Position numbers and translations under genes: made by a program. The notes below the pieces were generated by a model. The model saw only the letters and a program-made list of their open reading frames with translations. It did not search any database and was not told where the DNA came from. A stretch of 53,640 bases of DNA from Ktedonobacterales bacterium. Its GTDB lineage: Bacteria > Chloroflexota > Ktedonobacteria > Ktedonobacterales > DATBGS01. The DNA lies in NCBI GenBank assembly GCA_036557285.1, contig DATBHW010000014.1, forward strand, positions 1 to 53,640, given 5' to 3'. This document shows, piece by piece, positions 7,892 to 17,068 of this stretch (the first letter of the stretch is position 1; each line of letters starts with the position of its first letter).

Positions 7892-7967
7892 GCTGAAAAG
7901 CACGCGCGCTGGCGAAGCCTGCTTCCCAGTATTGGAAAGCCAGCGAGCCAATTGAGGGAGATCAGGC

Positions 7968-8990
7968 GTGAGCGAGCCTATCGCTTTTATTTTTCCCGGC
8001 CAGGGGAGTCAGGCCGTTGGGATGGGGGCGGATGTTGCCGCTGCCTCTCCGGCGGCTCGCGCTGTGTTTGAGCGCGCTGATCGCTGCCTGGGATTCGCGC
8101 TCTCTGCTCTCTGTTTCCAGGGGCCAGAAGAAACGCTCAAGGAGACTATCAACGCTCAACCTGCTATCGTGGTGGTCAGCATGGCATTGCTCGCTGCGCT
8201 TGAGGAGCATCTAGCTGCCGGGGGCGCTCGTGAACGGCTTCAGCCTGCTTATGTGGCCGGTCACAGTGTTGGAGAGTACGCCGCGCTGGCCGCCAGCGGC
8301 GCGCTGAACCTGGAAGCGGCGCTGGCGCTGGTACGCGAACGAGGGCGATTGATGCACGAGGAGGGGACGGTCTGCCCTGGCGGGATGGCGGCAGTGCTTG
8401 GCCTGGATGATGCTGTGCTGCAAGAAGTCTGCGCGCAGGCCACCGAAGAAATGCTCGCCGCGTCGGGGACGCAGGCCAGCCGACATCCAGGAATGGGCCG
8501 GGTGGTCGTGGCGAATTATAATTCTCCTGGTCAGATCGTTATTTCTGGCGAGCAGCAGGCGTTAGCGCGCGCGATGGAGTTGGCTTCGGCGCGTGGCGCA
8601 AAGCGCGTCGTGGCCCTGGCGGTGAGCAGCGCTTTTCACTCGCCAGTGATGGAACCGGCCTCAGCCGGGCTGGCGCGGGCGGTGGCTGAGGCGCGGCTGG
8701 GCGACGCGACGATCCCTCTCGTCTCGAACATCAGTGCGCGGCCCGTTATTGAGGCCGCCGCGCTGCGCACAGAACTGGCCCGCCAGATTGTTTCGCCAGT
8801 TCAGTGGATCAAGACGGTTGAGTTTCTGGCTGCCCAGGGAGTTTCGCTCTTTGTGGAGATCGGGCCAGGCCAGGTTCTTTCTGGATTGGTCAGGCGCATT
8901 GTGAAGGGGGCCACTACGCTCAACGTCAGCGCCGCTGCCGATGTCGCGCGCGTGGCCGATGATCTGCTTTCACGGTTGAAGGATGCGTGA
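7968..8990 (+). CDS. fabD: Malonyl-CoA:ACP transacylase
   Basis: Moves malonyl from CoA to acyl carrier protein for type II fatty-acid synthesis. GTG start, AGGGAGATCAGGC upstream. 340 residues, slightly longer than the usual ~310. [14 protein letters not shown] at the N-terminus, nucleophile in [11 protein letters not shown] (Ser100), catalytic His in SSAFHSPVM (~223). It heads the local fab cluster (fabD-fabG-...-acpP), but fabH, fabF and plsX are not in this window. Confidence 0.96.
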   Translation: MSEPIAFIFPGQGSQAVGMGADVAAASPAARAVFERADRCLGFALSALCFQGPEETLKETINAQPAIVVVSMALLAALEEHLAAGGARERLQPAYVAGHSVGEYAALAASGALNLEAALALVRERGRLMHEEGTVCPGGMAAVLGLDDAVLQEVCAQATEEMLAASGTQASRHPGMGRVVVANYNSPGQIVISGEQQALARAMELASARGAKRVVALAVSSAFHSPVMEPASAGLARAVAEARLGDATIPLVSNISARPVIEAAALRTELARQIVSPVQWIKTVEFLAAQGVSLFVEIGPGQVLSGLVRRIVKGATTLNVSAAADVARVADDLLSRLKDA

Positions 8991-9023
8991 GGCAGAAAAA
9001 TATTTGCTTTTGGGAGGCCAGAT

Positions 9024-9812
9024 GTGATGGAGCAGGGCAAACGAGGTTCCACCGGCCAGCCATCACCAACCACGCTTGCTGGAAAGACGGCCCTGGTTAC
9101 AGGGGGTTCACGCGGCATTGGGCGCGCTACCGCGCTGGAGCTTGCCCGTTTAGGGGCGAATGTGGTGGTCAACTACCGGGGGAACGCGGAGGCTGCCCGC
9201 GAAGTCCAGGCGCTGATTGAGGAGCAGGGCGGCAAAGCTCTTGCTATAAGGGCTGATGTCAGCCAGAGCGCGGAGATTGATCGGCTGTTTGCGACCATTG
9301 CCGAGACCTTTGGCGCTGTCGAGATTCTGGTGAATAACGCGGGGCTGACTCGTGATAATTTGCTGATGCGTATCAGCGAGGCCGATTGGGATGCCGTATT
9401 AACCACCAATCTCAAATCAACCTATCTCTGTGCGAGGGCCGCGCTGCGCGGCATGCTGAAGGCGCGCTGGGGGCGAATCGTCAATGTGTCTTCGGTTGTG
9501 GGCATTGCTGGTAACGCCGGGCAGGCCAATTACGCGGCGGCCAAGGCCGGGGTGATTGCCCTGACCAAAAGTCTGGCGCAGGAGGTTGGCTCGCGCAACA
9601 TTACGGTGAATGCAGTGGCTCCGGGCTTTATTGAAACGGAGATGACTGCCCATCTGCCAGAGGCGCTGCGCCAGCGGATGCTGGACCATGTGGCGTTGGG
9701 CCGGGTGGGAACGCCAGAAGACGTGTCAGCGGTGATTAGCTTTCTCTGTACCCCGGCGGCGGGCTATGTCACCGGGCAGGTGCTGGTGATTGATGGTGGG
9801 ATGGGGCTTTAA
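9024..9812 (+). CDS. fabG: 3-oxoacyl-ACP reductase
   Basis: NADPH-dependent reduction of 3-oxoacyl-ACP. A short-chain dehydrogenase with TGGSRGIG cofactor loop, LVNNAG, catalytic Ser in VNVSSVVG and Y-x3-K in NYAAAKAG, ending in the standard [12 protein letters not shown]. The start is GTG 9024 or the adjacent ATG 9027, both served by TGGGAGG (9011-9017). 262 residues including an ~18-residue N-terminal tail longer than typical FabG. The next gene begins 16-19 bp downstream. Confidence 0.95.
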   Translation: MMEQGKRGSTGQPSPTTLAGKTALVTGGSRGIGRATALELARLGANVVVNYRGNAEAAREVQALIEEQGGKALAIRADVSQSAEIDRLFATIAETFGAVEILVNNAGLTRDNLLMRISEADWDAVLTTNLKSTYLCARAALRGMLKARWGRIVNVSSVVGIAGNAGQANYAAAKAGVIALTKSLAQEVGSRNITVNAVAPGFIETEMTAHLPEALRQRMLDHVALGRVGTPEDVSAVISFLCTPAAGYVTGQVLVIDGGMGL

Positions 9813-9831
9813 GGAAGAGGAGCGCCGTGTG

Positions 9832-10170
9832 ATGGAAACGGAAACCGAACAACTGGGCGCGGTACGCATTGCCAAACAGGTGCTGGAGACGATTATTGAG
9901 ATGGCTGCGCTCAAGGAGCCAGGGGTAGTCCGGCTGGCTTCGGTTGGTGGGCATTTCTCGCGTTTGCTGGATCGTGAAGCGCCCCGTCGCGGGATCGCTT
10001 TGACGCTGGCCGATCAGGAGGTGGGCGTCGCGCTCTATCTGGTGGTGGAGTCTGGCAGCAATATGGTCCAGGTAGCCACAGCGGTGCAGGATGCCGTTGG
10101 CGCCGCTATTGAACATATGGTTGGTTTGACGGTGAAAGAAATTAACGTTTACATTCAAGATGTGGCCTGA
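9832..10170 (+). CDS. Asp23/Gls24 (YqhY-like) envelope stress protein
   Basis: 112 residues from ATG 9832 (GTG 9829 is an alternative; AAGGAAGAGGA lies at 9811-9821). [27 protein letters not shown] and the end [13 protein letters not shown] are diagnostic of the Asp23 family. YqhY-type members sit beside the acc genes and nusB in Firmicutes and are linked to control of acetyl-CoA carboxylase. Here it lies between fabG and nusB, in keeping with a role tied to fatty-acid synthesis; the exact role is inferred. Confidence 0.92.
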   Translation: METETEQLGAVRIAKQVLETIIEMAALKEPGVVRLASVGGHFSRLLDREAPRRGIALTLADQEVGVALYLVVESGSNMVQVATAVQDAVGAAIEHMVGLTVKEINVYIQDVA

Positions 10171-10193
10171 CCCAGGTCGGGGACGAGGATGAG

Positions 10194-10640
10194 ATGCCAG
10201 TCGGTGTGCGCAGGCAGGGGCGAATGATTGCCTTGCAGACTCTTTACGAATACGATACATCTCATCATGGCATTGACGTTGTTTTAGAGCGGCATGCCGC
10301 GCAGCGCCATCTTCCGCCCCGTGTGGTAGACTTTGCCAAAGAATTAGTGCAAGGGGTTCTCGCTCATTTGTCTGCGATTGATGGAGAGATTGAGAAGGCG
10401 GCGCAGGAATGGCCGTTGCAGCAGATGGCAAAGATTGATAAAAACATCTTGAGGCTTGCAATCTACGAGATTCTGTTCAATAATACTGTACCAGCTAAGG
10501 CCGCCATCAACGAGGCCGTGGAGCTAGCCAAAACCTTTGGTAGTGATACCTCCAGCCGATTCGTCAATGGGGTTCTGGGTACAATTTTCAGCCGGACTCA
10601 AGGTTTGCCCATGTCCGGTGCGGAAAGCGAGGTGAGATGA
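10194..10640 (+). CDS. nusB: Transcription antitermination factor NusB
   Basis: NusB binds boxA RNA with S10 (NusE) in rRNA antitermination. 148 residues with [16 protein letters not shown] at the N-terminus and [42 protein letters not shown] and FVNGVLGTI, all family hallmarks. GGGGACGAGGATGAG lies before the ATG. Its stop overlaps the acpP start (ATGA at 10637), implying translational coupling. Confidence 0.96.
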   Translation: MPVGVRRQGRMIALQTLYEYDTSHHGIDVVLERHAAQRHLPPRVVDFAKELVQGVLAHLSAIDGEIEKAAQEWPLQQMAKIDKNILRLAIYEILFNNTVPAKAAINEAVELAKTFGSDTSSRFVNGVLGTIFSRTQGLPMSGAESEVR

Positions 10641-10882
10641 TGTCATCCAACACCGTGTTCGACCGACTAAGAAAGATTATTGTCGATCAACTGGGCGTGG
10701 ACGAATCTGAGGTAGTTCCTGCCGCATCGTTCGTCGATGACCTGAATGCTGATTCGCTTGATCTAGTTGAGTTGATTATGTCCTTGGAAGAGGAGTTCAA
10801 GCTGCAAATCTCGGATGCAGATGCCGAGAAGATCACGACTGTCGGCGAAGCGCAGGACTACATCGAGGAACACCTCCACTAA
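10637..10882 (+). CDS. acpP: Acyl carrier protein
   Basis: 81 residues, acidic. The phosphopantetheine attachment Ser40 lies in [15 protein letters not shown]. It carries growing acyl chains for the fab enzymes encoded upstream. Starts in an ATGA overlap with nusB; a second ATG follows at once (10640). Followed by a strong hairpin that closes the operon. Confidence 0.97.
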   Translation: MMSSNTVFDRLRKIIVDQLGVDESEVVPAASFVDDLNADSLDLVELIMSLEEEFKLQISDADAEKITTVGEAQDYIEEHLH

Positions 10883-10903
10883 GTCTCAGCACCATATCTC
10901 ACC

Positions 10904-10940
10904 AGGGGAGCAGAACCTCGGCAAGAGGTTCTGCTCCCCT
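10904..10940 (+). terminator. Strong hairpin terminator after acpP
   Basis: A perfect 16-bp stem (10904-10919 with 10925-10940) and a 5-nt loop GGCAA, 21 bp after the acpP stop. The T-rich tract (CTCTTTTCTTT) begins about 10 nt later, so it is not a textbook rho-independent terminator, but the stem is strong. Confidence 0.8.
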
Positions 10941-11191
10941 GTAGGGAATGCCTCTTTTCTTTGCATCTCCTCCATCAGATAGACTCACCTGATCGGGGCT
11001 TGCGGCTTCTTCTATCCATTTGCATGAATTTCTCGATGATCCAATGGTGACTTTTCTGTGTAGTAGAAGATGTACTATGCTCCATCTGTTGGATGGGTTC
11101 TGGATGAGGAGATGGTTGAAACACCCTGGCATGGAGCTTCTGCCACGCATTGTCAGATTATTGGGGTAATCCTGGTCCTTTCAGATGGGTA
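10941..11191. other. Gap between the acpP terminator and the tatA promoter
   Basis: No gene, RNA or repeat recognised. The short open frames here (such as 11150-11347) lack a ribosome site and family features. The stretch is locally AT-richer than its neighbours. Confidence 0.5.
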
Positions 11192-11200
11192 TGGTATAAT
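11192..11200 (+). promoter_or_regulatory. Extended -10 promoter of tatAC
   Basis: TGG-TATAAT at 11192-11200, a perfect extended -10 with no good -35. The predicted leader to tatA is about 60 nt. Confidence 0.7.
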
Positions 11201-11267
11201 CTTCAAGAAAGAGACCCTAAGCCAGTGACGTTTCAATGCCACTGGTCCCCTGAAAGTGAGGCACGCC

Positions 11268-11540
11268 ATGTTTGGATTCCATGCGTGGGATTTGCTGATC
11301 GTTCTGCTGATTGCCCTGGTCATCTTTGGCCCTCGCAAACTGCCTGAGATTGGCGGCGCGGTCGGTAAGAGTATTCGTGAGTTTAAGAAGGCGACCAACG
11401 AGATTGTCGATCAGGTTAAATCGCCTGAGCCAAAGCAGATTACTTCAACCTCGAACAAGGCGGTCAGCCCGGAGGTGAAGGAATCGCTTACTGCGCCTGC
11501 CGCCAGCGTTGAGAAGCCTCAAGAAGTCGAAGTCGAATAG
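11268..11540 (+). CDS. tatA: Sec-independent translocase subunit TatA
   Basis: 90 residues from ATG 11268; GTGAGG six bases upstream serves as ribosome site, although GTG 11256 could also start. A single N-terminal membrane helix (WDLLIVLLIALVIFGPRKLPEIG) carries the FGPRKLPE hinge, followed by an amphipathic helix (GKSIREFKKATNE) and a polar tail. TatA oligomers form the pore-like assembly that passes folded twin-arginine substrates. tatC follows after 2 bp. Confidence 0.95.
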   Translation: MFGFHAWDLLIVLLIALVIFGPRKLPEIGGAVGKSIREFKKATNEIVDQVKSPEPKQITSTSNKAVSPEVKESLTAPAASVEKPQEVEVE

Positions 11541-11542
11541 CT

Positions 11543-12349
11543 ATGGCTACCAGCGAACTGGACCAGGATCAGGTCATTGGCCTCGACGAGCCAGAGCCAC
11601 CGGAAGAAGAAGAGGAAACCGGCGGTACGATGTCGCTGGTGGACCACCTGGAAGAGCTGCGCAGGCGTATCATCATTTGCGCGGTCACCATTGTTCTGGG
11701 GAGTATCGTCGGCTTCATCTTCTGGCAGCCTATTATGAACTTCCTGATGCTCCCGCTGCCTGTGGCGGCAAATCCGCTCGTCCAGGGGCCTGGCGGAGCA
11801 ACGAGGTTGACGACGACAGAGATTGGCGGAGCCTTTTCGGTGGTTCTCAAGCTCTCTGTGGCGGTGGGCATTGGCCTGGGGTCGCCGATGCTTCTCTATC
11901 AGATCTGGGCTTTTGTGGCTCCTGGTCTGACACGCCGCGAGCGGCGCTGGGCTGGCCCGTTTGTGCTGATCGGGGTGGTTCTCTTCCTGGCGGGGCTGGC
12001 CGTTGGGTTCCTGACCTTGCGCTTTCCGGTCAACTTTCTGATTAGTTTTGGCAAGGATAACTTCCTTGAGTTGATCACTGCCAACAGCTACTTTACGTTT
12101 GTCGCCTTCTTCATGCTGGCGTTCGGGATTGTCTTTGAGCTGCCGCTGGTGCTGACCTTCCTGGCGCAGATCGGCATCCTGTCTTCGCAGACCCTGCGGC
12201 GCAAACGGGCATTGGCTCTGGTTATCCTGTGGATTCTCTCCACAGTCATAACGCCTGGCACCGACCCTTACAGCCCAATTGTCCTGGGTCTTGCCATGAC
12301 GATGTTGTATGAGTTGAGCATTATCCTGATTCGGGTAACGAAAAAGTAG
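11543..12349 (+). CDS. tatC: Sec-independent translocase subunit TatC
   Basis: 268 residues, six membrane helices expected, receptor for twin-arginine signal peptides. The acidic N-terminal tail (about 28 residues, EPPEEEEE) is longer than usual, then SLVDHLEELRRRIIICAVTI, FVAPGLTRRERRWAGPF and FELPLVLTFLAQIG match the family. Only 2 bp separate it from tatA, so the two form a minimal TatAC system (no tatB seen). A symmetric terminator follows. Confidence 0.96.
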   Translation: MATSELDQDQVIGLDEPEPPEEEEETGGTMSLVDHLEELRRRIIICAVTIVLGSIVGFIFWQPIMNFLMLPLPVAANPLVQGPGGATRLTTTEIGGAFSVVLKLSVAVGIGLGSPMLLYQIWAFVAPGLTRRERRWAGPFVLIGVVLFLAGLAVGFLTLRFPVNFLISFGKDNFLELITANSYFTFVAFFMLAFGIVFELPLVLTFLAQIGILSSQTLRRKRALALVILWILSTVITPGTDPYSPIVLGLAMTMLYELSIILIRVTKK

Positions 12350-12373
12350 CGTATAGCCCACGAAGAAGCCCAT

Positions 12374-12422
12374 AAGCAGAGCAGGGGATGCGGGTACCAG
12401 GCCCGTATCCCCTGCTCTGCTT
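12374..12422. terminator. Bidirectional terminator between convergent tatC and membrane gene
   Basis: A 21-bp stem (12374-12394 with 12402-12422, one G-T pair) around a 7-nt loop, between genes that run towards each other. T residues follow on the plus side (TTTGTT). Confidence 0.8.
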
Positions 12423-12441
12423 TGTTAGTCTCTCGAACGTG

Positions 12442-12924
12442 TTAGCGGCGTCCGGCTTTGGCCTCACGCGGTTTGCCTTTGGTGTCGCGCGGCTTGGGGA
12501 AGTATTCCAGCAGGCGCGCGTTGCGCAGGTAGTCCTGGCGCTCCTCGGGATATTTGACGATGAGGTAGAAAAGCAGGCGGGCTGTCACTTCCACGACCCA
12601 GATGAGCCAGAGATAGCGCCAGAAGCGCCAGGCCAGCGGGGTGCTGTCCAGCAGGCCGCGAGCGCCGATCAGGGGCCAGCCGACCAGGGCAATGATCACC
12701 CATTTGTTCATGTATTTATCCATGAGCCGTTTGTTCAGAACGTTCTTCTTGAAGAAGCGTTTGCGACCTTCGACCCAATAGTAAAATGGCACGAGCAGCC
12801 CCAGCGCGCAGAAAATGATCCAGGGAAGAAAAAAGTGGAATAGTTCAGAACCGTCAGGCCCTTGTCCGTGGCCGCCCCCAGCGGCGCCAGGGTCCGTGAA
12901 GAGCCATTGAATGATTGCCCCCAT
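12442..12924 (-). CDS. Uncharacterised three-helix membrane protein
   Basis: 160 residues from the ATG at 12924, preceded on the minus strand by GGGAGGAG; the longer frame to 13041 has no better site. Membrane segments: FFLPWIIFCALGLLVPFYYW, WVIIALVGWPLIGARG and FWRYLWLIWVVEVTARLLFYLI. Between them lies a basic stretch (EGRKRFFKKNVLNKRLMDKYMNKW), and the C-terminus is Lys/Arg-rich. No known domain was recognised. It lies alone between the tatC terminator and the PLP enzyme gene. Confidence 0.65.
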   Translation of the reverse strand: MGAIIQWLFTDPGAAGGGHGQGPDGSELFHFFLPWIIFCALGLLVPFYYWVEGRKRFFKKNVLNKRLMDKYMNKWVIIALVGWPLIGARGLLDSTPLAWRFWRYLWLIWVVEVTARLLFYLIVKYPEERQDYLRNARLLEYFPKPRDTKGKPREAKAGRR

Positions 12925-13097
12925 GAGTGCTTGATACTCCTCCCAGCGCCCGCGCGCGCGGGCGAAGCGCATAGTTCGCCAGCCCACTGACTGGTGATGC
13001 GGGCTGGCTTCATGATACCAGATTAGAAACGCGCAGGTCAAATCTCTCTTTTTCTCATCCTCGCCTCACGTTTCCCAAGGCGAGGAGGCTGCGCCTT

Positions 13098-14234
<1,137 letters not shown>

Positions 14235-14291
14235 AGTATTGATCCTGCTTTTCTCTGATGCTACGCTGTGACTGCTTTGTCATTGGCAGCT

Positions 14292-14300
14292 ATTATACCA
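14292..14300 (-). promoter_or_regulatory. Extended -10 promoter of the PLP enzyme gene
   Basis: On the minus strand TGG-TATAAT (14300 to 14292), ~58 bp before the ATG; no clear -35. Identical in form to the tatA and mutY promoters. Confidence 0.65.
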
Positions 14301-14419
14301 CCCTGATTCAATCGCCCTCTTGCTTAAATGCGCTGCTTTGCAAAAAAGTTCATGGCATTTCACGGAACTCGTGGAGGCGGCTGAGGCTGTCTTAAAAAGC
14401 CGGGCGAAACCTCAGCGTA

Positions 14420-14428
14420 TGGTATAAT
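14420..14428 (+). promoter_or_regulatory. Extended -10 promoter upstream of mutY
   Basis: TGG-TATAAT at 14420-14428, within ATGGTATAATGG; no good -35. The 14235-14563 gap otherwise holds only this and the divergent promoter. The ~130-nt leader shows no recognised regulatory RNA. Confidence 0.65.
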
Positions 14429-14563
14429 GGCTGCGCCAGGGCTGGTAAGCCCGTTCTTTATGTTTTTCCTGGAGTGTTTTTCCTGAGCCAATGACTGGTT
14501 CCTGGTTATCTGTAGCGCCGGTGTGGGTGGGCGCCTGTCGAGACCATAGAGATTGATACGTGC

Positions 14564-15667
14564 ATGACTGATATAACCCTTCCTGATACTGAGCGCCTGG
14601 GGCTGGCCCATCGCCTCTTGCTGGAATGGTATGAGCGCGCTGGCCGCAAACTGCCCTGGCGCGAGACGAATGACCCCTATGCTATTCTGGTTTCGGAGAT
14701 GATGCTCCAACAAACCCAGGTGGATCGCGTGCTTCCCAAGTATCGAGAGTTTTTAGCGCGCTTCCCCACGCTGGCGGCGCTGGCCGAGGCTCCGACGGCT
14801 GAGGTGATTCGCGCCTGGTCGCCGCTGGGATATAATATGCGCGCAGTGCGTTTGCAAGCCATCGCGCGTCAGGTGATGGCTGAGTATCAGGGGCAGATTC
14901 CAGCAAAAGTGGAGGAACTCTGCACGCTCAAGGGCGTGGGGCGCTATACCGCAGGGGCTATCGCGTGCTTTGCGTATCATCAACAGGCGCCAACTGTTGA
15001 TACCAATATCCGGCGCGTGCTGTATCGCCTCTTCGTTGGCATTGAAAAGCTGGAAGCCCCTGTGCGCGATGAGGCGGTCTGGAAGTTGGCGGAGGCCGCC
15101 TTGCCATCCGGCGAGGCATATCGCTGGAATCAGGCGCTAATGGACCTGGGCGCGACGGTCTGCACAGCAGCGACTCCAGCGTGTGAAAATTGTCCTATGC
15201 AGCAGGTTTGCTGCGCGTATGAAGAGGTGGGCCAGCATACGCTGTTTCCATCGGGCAAGGGATTGCAGGCGCTGCTTCAGCAAGGAAGGGCAGACGCAGC
15301 CTTGCGGAAACGGACGCTGACAAAGGGTGTGGATGGCCTTGCCGATGCCGGGCGAGCAAATAGGTCTCTGGGCAAGGTGGCGGAAACGCCCGCAGCCTAT
15401 AAGGCCCAACCATTTACCAGCACGACGCGCTATTTTCGCGGGCGTATTGTGGATGCCCTGCGGTTGCTGGCGCCAGGGGAACGCTTGAATTTGATGGACC
15501 TTGGGCCGCAGGTGAAGCCAGATTTTTCTGCGGTTGATCTGGCCTGGTTGTATGGCCTTACGCGACGATTGGCGCACGATGGCTTGATTGCGCTGCACGG
15601 CGAGCCAGATAAGCTTGCTGATCACGAGGCACAGAACTATGCGGCGCTGCTGGTCTCGCTGCCCTAA
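14564..15667 (+). CDS. mutY: A/G-specific adenine DNA glycosylase, short-C-terminus type
   Basis: Removes adenine mispaired with 8-oxoguanine. Helix-hairpin-helix LKGVGRYTAGAIACFA; catalytic Glu in LVSEMMLQQTQV; Asp in PTVDTNIRRVL; 4Fe-4S ligands C-x6-C-x2-C-x5-C (CTAATPACENCPMQQVC). After the cluster there is a ~65-residue linker, then TSTTRYFRGRIVDALRLL and a winged-helix-like end. The E. coli NUDIX-like 8-oxoG domain is missing; the ending resembles that of actinobacterial MutY. 367 residues. Confidence 0.95.
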   Translation: MTDITLPDTERLGLAHRLLLEWYERAGRKLPWRETNDPYAILVSEMMLQQTQVDRVLPKYREFLARFPTLAALAEAPTAEVIRAWSPLGYNMRAVRLQAIARQVMAEYQGQIPAKVEELCTLKGVGRYTAGAIACFAYHQQAPTVDTNIRRVLYRLFVGIEKLEAPVRDEAVWKLAEAALPSGEAYRWNQALMDLGATVCTAATPACENCPMQQVCCAYEEVGQHTLFPSGKGLQALLQQGRADAALRKRTLTKGVDGLADAGRANRSLGKVAETPAAYKAQPFTSTTRYFRGRIVDALRLLAPGERLNLMDLGPQVKPDFSAVDLAWLYGLTRRLAHDGLIALHGEPDKLADHEAQNYAALLVSLP

Positions 15668-15682
15668 CATGAGGAGCTGTCC

Positions 15683-16183
15683 TTGTCTGATCTAAGGTTA
15701 TCGAAAGATAAAGATGAAGTCGGTGGATTAAATGATCGCAGCGATTATCAGCGTTGTTTTGTGTGTGGGGTGCGCAATGCCTCTGGGATGCGGGTTGAGT
15801 TTCGGCGCGAAGGCGAATGTATCCTGGCCGATTTCTTGCCGGAAGAAGCTTTTCAGGGGTTCCCTGGAGTGGTGCATGGTGGGGTTCTGGCGTCGCTGCT
15901 TGATGAGGCGCTCTCGCGCACGGCGCTGCTCCACGGAGAGTGGGTGATGACGGGGCGTCTGGAGATTCGTTATCGCCAGCCGGCAGTGGTAGGGCAGTTA
16001 CTGCGGGTGAGTGCTGAAATTGAACAGCGCCGCGCTCGTATGGTCATTGCGCGCGGGGCAATTGCCCTGGCTGCTGATCCGGCAGTGGTCATTGCCGAGG
16101 CCAGAGGGACGTTTCTCCCTTATCCTGAGCAGCTTCGCCAGCAGGCGCTGCAAACCTATCCAGGGCTGGATCGCTGGTTCTAG
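15683..16183 (+). CDS. Hotdog-fold thioesterase (PaaI/YbgC-type)
   Basis: 166 residues from a TTG start 6 bp after GAGGAG. Core signature FPGVVHGGVLASLLDEALSRTA matches the HGG motif and catalytic acidic residue of PaaI-type thioesterases. RLEIRYRQPAVVGQLLRVSAEI is the typical second strand pair. Probably hydrolyses an acyl-CoA; substrate unknown. An N-terminal CFVCGVRNASGMRV (CxxCG) motif is common in one subgroup. It follows mutY by 15 bp, same transcript. Confidence 0.88.
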   Translation: MSDLRLSKDKDEVGGLNDRSDYQRCFVCGVRNASGMRVEFRREGECILADFLPEEAFQGFPGVVHGGVLASLLDEALSRTALLHGEWVMTGRLEIRYRQPAVVGQLLRVSAEIEQRRARMVIARGAIALAADPAVVIAEARGTFLPYPEQLRQQALQTYPGLDRWF

Positions 16184-16234
16184 TTTTCAATATTGCGCCA
16201 GGGGCATCAGACGGCAGAGTACCAACGATTCAGC

Positions 16235-16264
16235 TTGACATCGTTTAGAAAACTTCAGTATCAT
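16235..16264 (+). promoter_or_regulatory. Promoter before the acidic protein gene
   Basis: TTGACA (16235-16240), 18 bp, TATCAT (16259-16264). The ATG at 16263 overlaps the -10 box, so translation must start further down (16413). Confidence 0.75.
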
Positions 16265-16412
16265 GGCATGCGAGGTAGGCGCTACGAGCAAGAAGTGGTG
16301 TGCTTCTGTTGGGCAGGTGTCCGACAAGGCTGATCCTTTTGCTTCAGTGGTCTATCGAAGCGTTGTCAGGGACAAAAAATCAAAGCTGCACGTTGATGAG
16401 CAAGGTGGAATG

Positions 16413-16970
16413 ATGGCAAGAAAAGACCTTGAAAAGGAAACAGAACGACCACGCTATTACTCGCAGTTCTGGCTGGATGTGGCAGCCGGACGCCGAGTGA
16501 TTGGCGGGGGAAAAGGCGCTCAGGAAGGTGAAGAGGCCGAGGAGAGTGAGGCGGAGAGCGCATCAGAGATGAGTGCCAAAGCCGGGAAAGCGCCGAAAGG
16601 CCCAGCGACGCCGCCAGTGGTCGAGGCAGAGCCTGCTAGCCGCCGGGCGTCAGCGCCGCCGCTTCGATTGAGCGGCGCTGAGTCGCTGGCTGATCTGGCC
16701 GCTGCGGCTGGTCTCATTGATATGGAGTCTAGTGAGGGCAGTTCCAGGCTAGAGGAGGAAGACGTTATCGAAGATCTGGAACCCTTGCCGGAGGCTGAGG
16801 AGGCCAATCTGCAAGCGGAACCAGAAGAAGAGTCCTATAGTTATGATAGCCTCTACGATGAGGAGGACGAGGAGGAGGAGGAGGGAGATGGTTGGTCTTC
16901 TTCCCGTCGAGGAAAGAAACACAAGAAAACGGAAAAGCCGCGCAGGCGTGAGAAAGGTCGAGACTTCTAG
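16413..16970 (+). CDS. Acidic low-complexity protein, lineage-specific
   Basis: 185 residues from ATG 16413 (AAGGTGG 16402-16408). The first ~30 residues (RPRYYSQFWLDVAAGRRVIGG) are the only globular-looking part. The rest is acidic (EDEEEEEGDGW and similar) or Ala/Pro-rich, and it ends in a Lys/Arg tail (SSRRGKKHKKTEKPRRREKGRDF). Acidic region plus basic tail resembles nucleic-acid or histone-chaperone-like tails, but no domain was recognised. It precedes another unrecognised gene and rsmD on the same strand. Confidence 0.6.
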   Translation: MARKDLEKETERPRYYSQFWLDVAAGRRVIGGGKGAQEGEEAEESEAESASEMSAKAGKAPKGPATPPVVEAEPASRRASAPPLRLSGAESLADLAAAAGLIDMESSEGSSRLEEEDVIEDLEPLPEAEEANLQAEPEEESYSYDSLYDEEDEEEEEGDGWSSSRRGKKHKKTEKPRRREKGRDF

Positions 16971-17005
16971 CGTCATTGATAGGCAGCTTGTCGAAATGTC
17001 CTTGC

Positions 17006-17047
17006 AGAGCCATGACGGGACCAGCATGCTGGTCCCGTCATGGCTCT
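17006..17047. repeat. Perfect 42-bp palindrome in an operon spacer
   Basis: Bases 17006-17026 are the exact reverse complement of 17027-17047 with no spacer (centre AGCATGCT). In RNA this folds to a ~19-bp hairpin that ends 8 nt before the GGAGG of the next gene. No T-run follows on either side, so it is not a normal terminator. Confidence 0.95.
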
Positions 17048-17068
17048 TGGAGATTGGAGGGCTATGTG

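Noticed and set aside
12388-12843. 151-codon plus-strand frame after tatC
   Set aside because: Begins inside the bidirectional terminator and is antisense to the three-helix membrane gene.
14235-14330. SAM riboswitch (S-box) before the methionine/cysteine PLP gene
   Set aside because: The ~50-nt leader after the -10 box is too short and lacks S-box core motifs.
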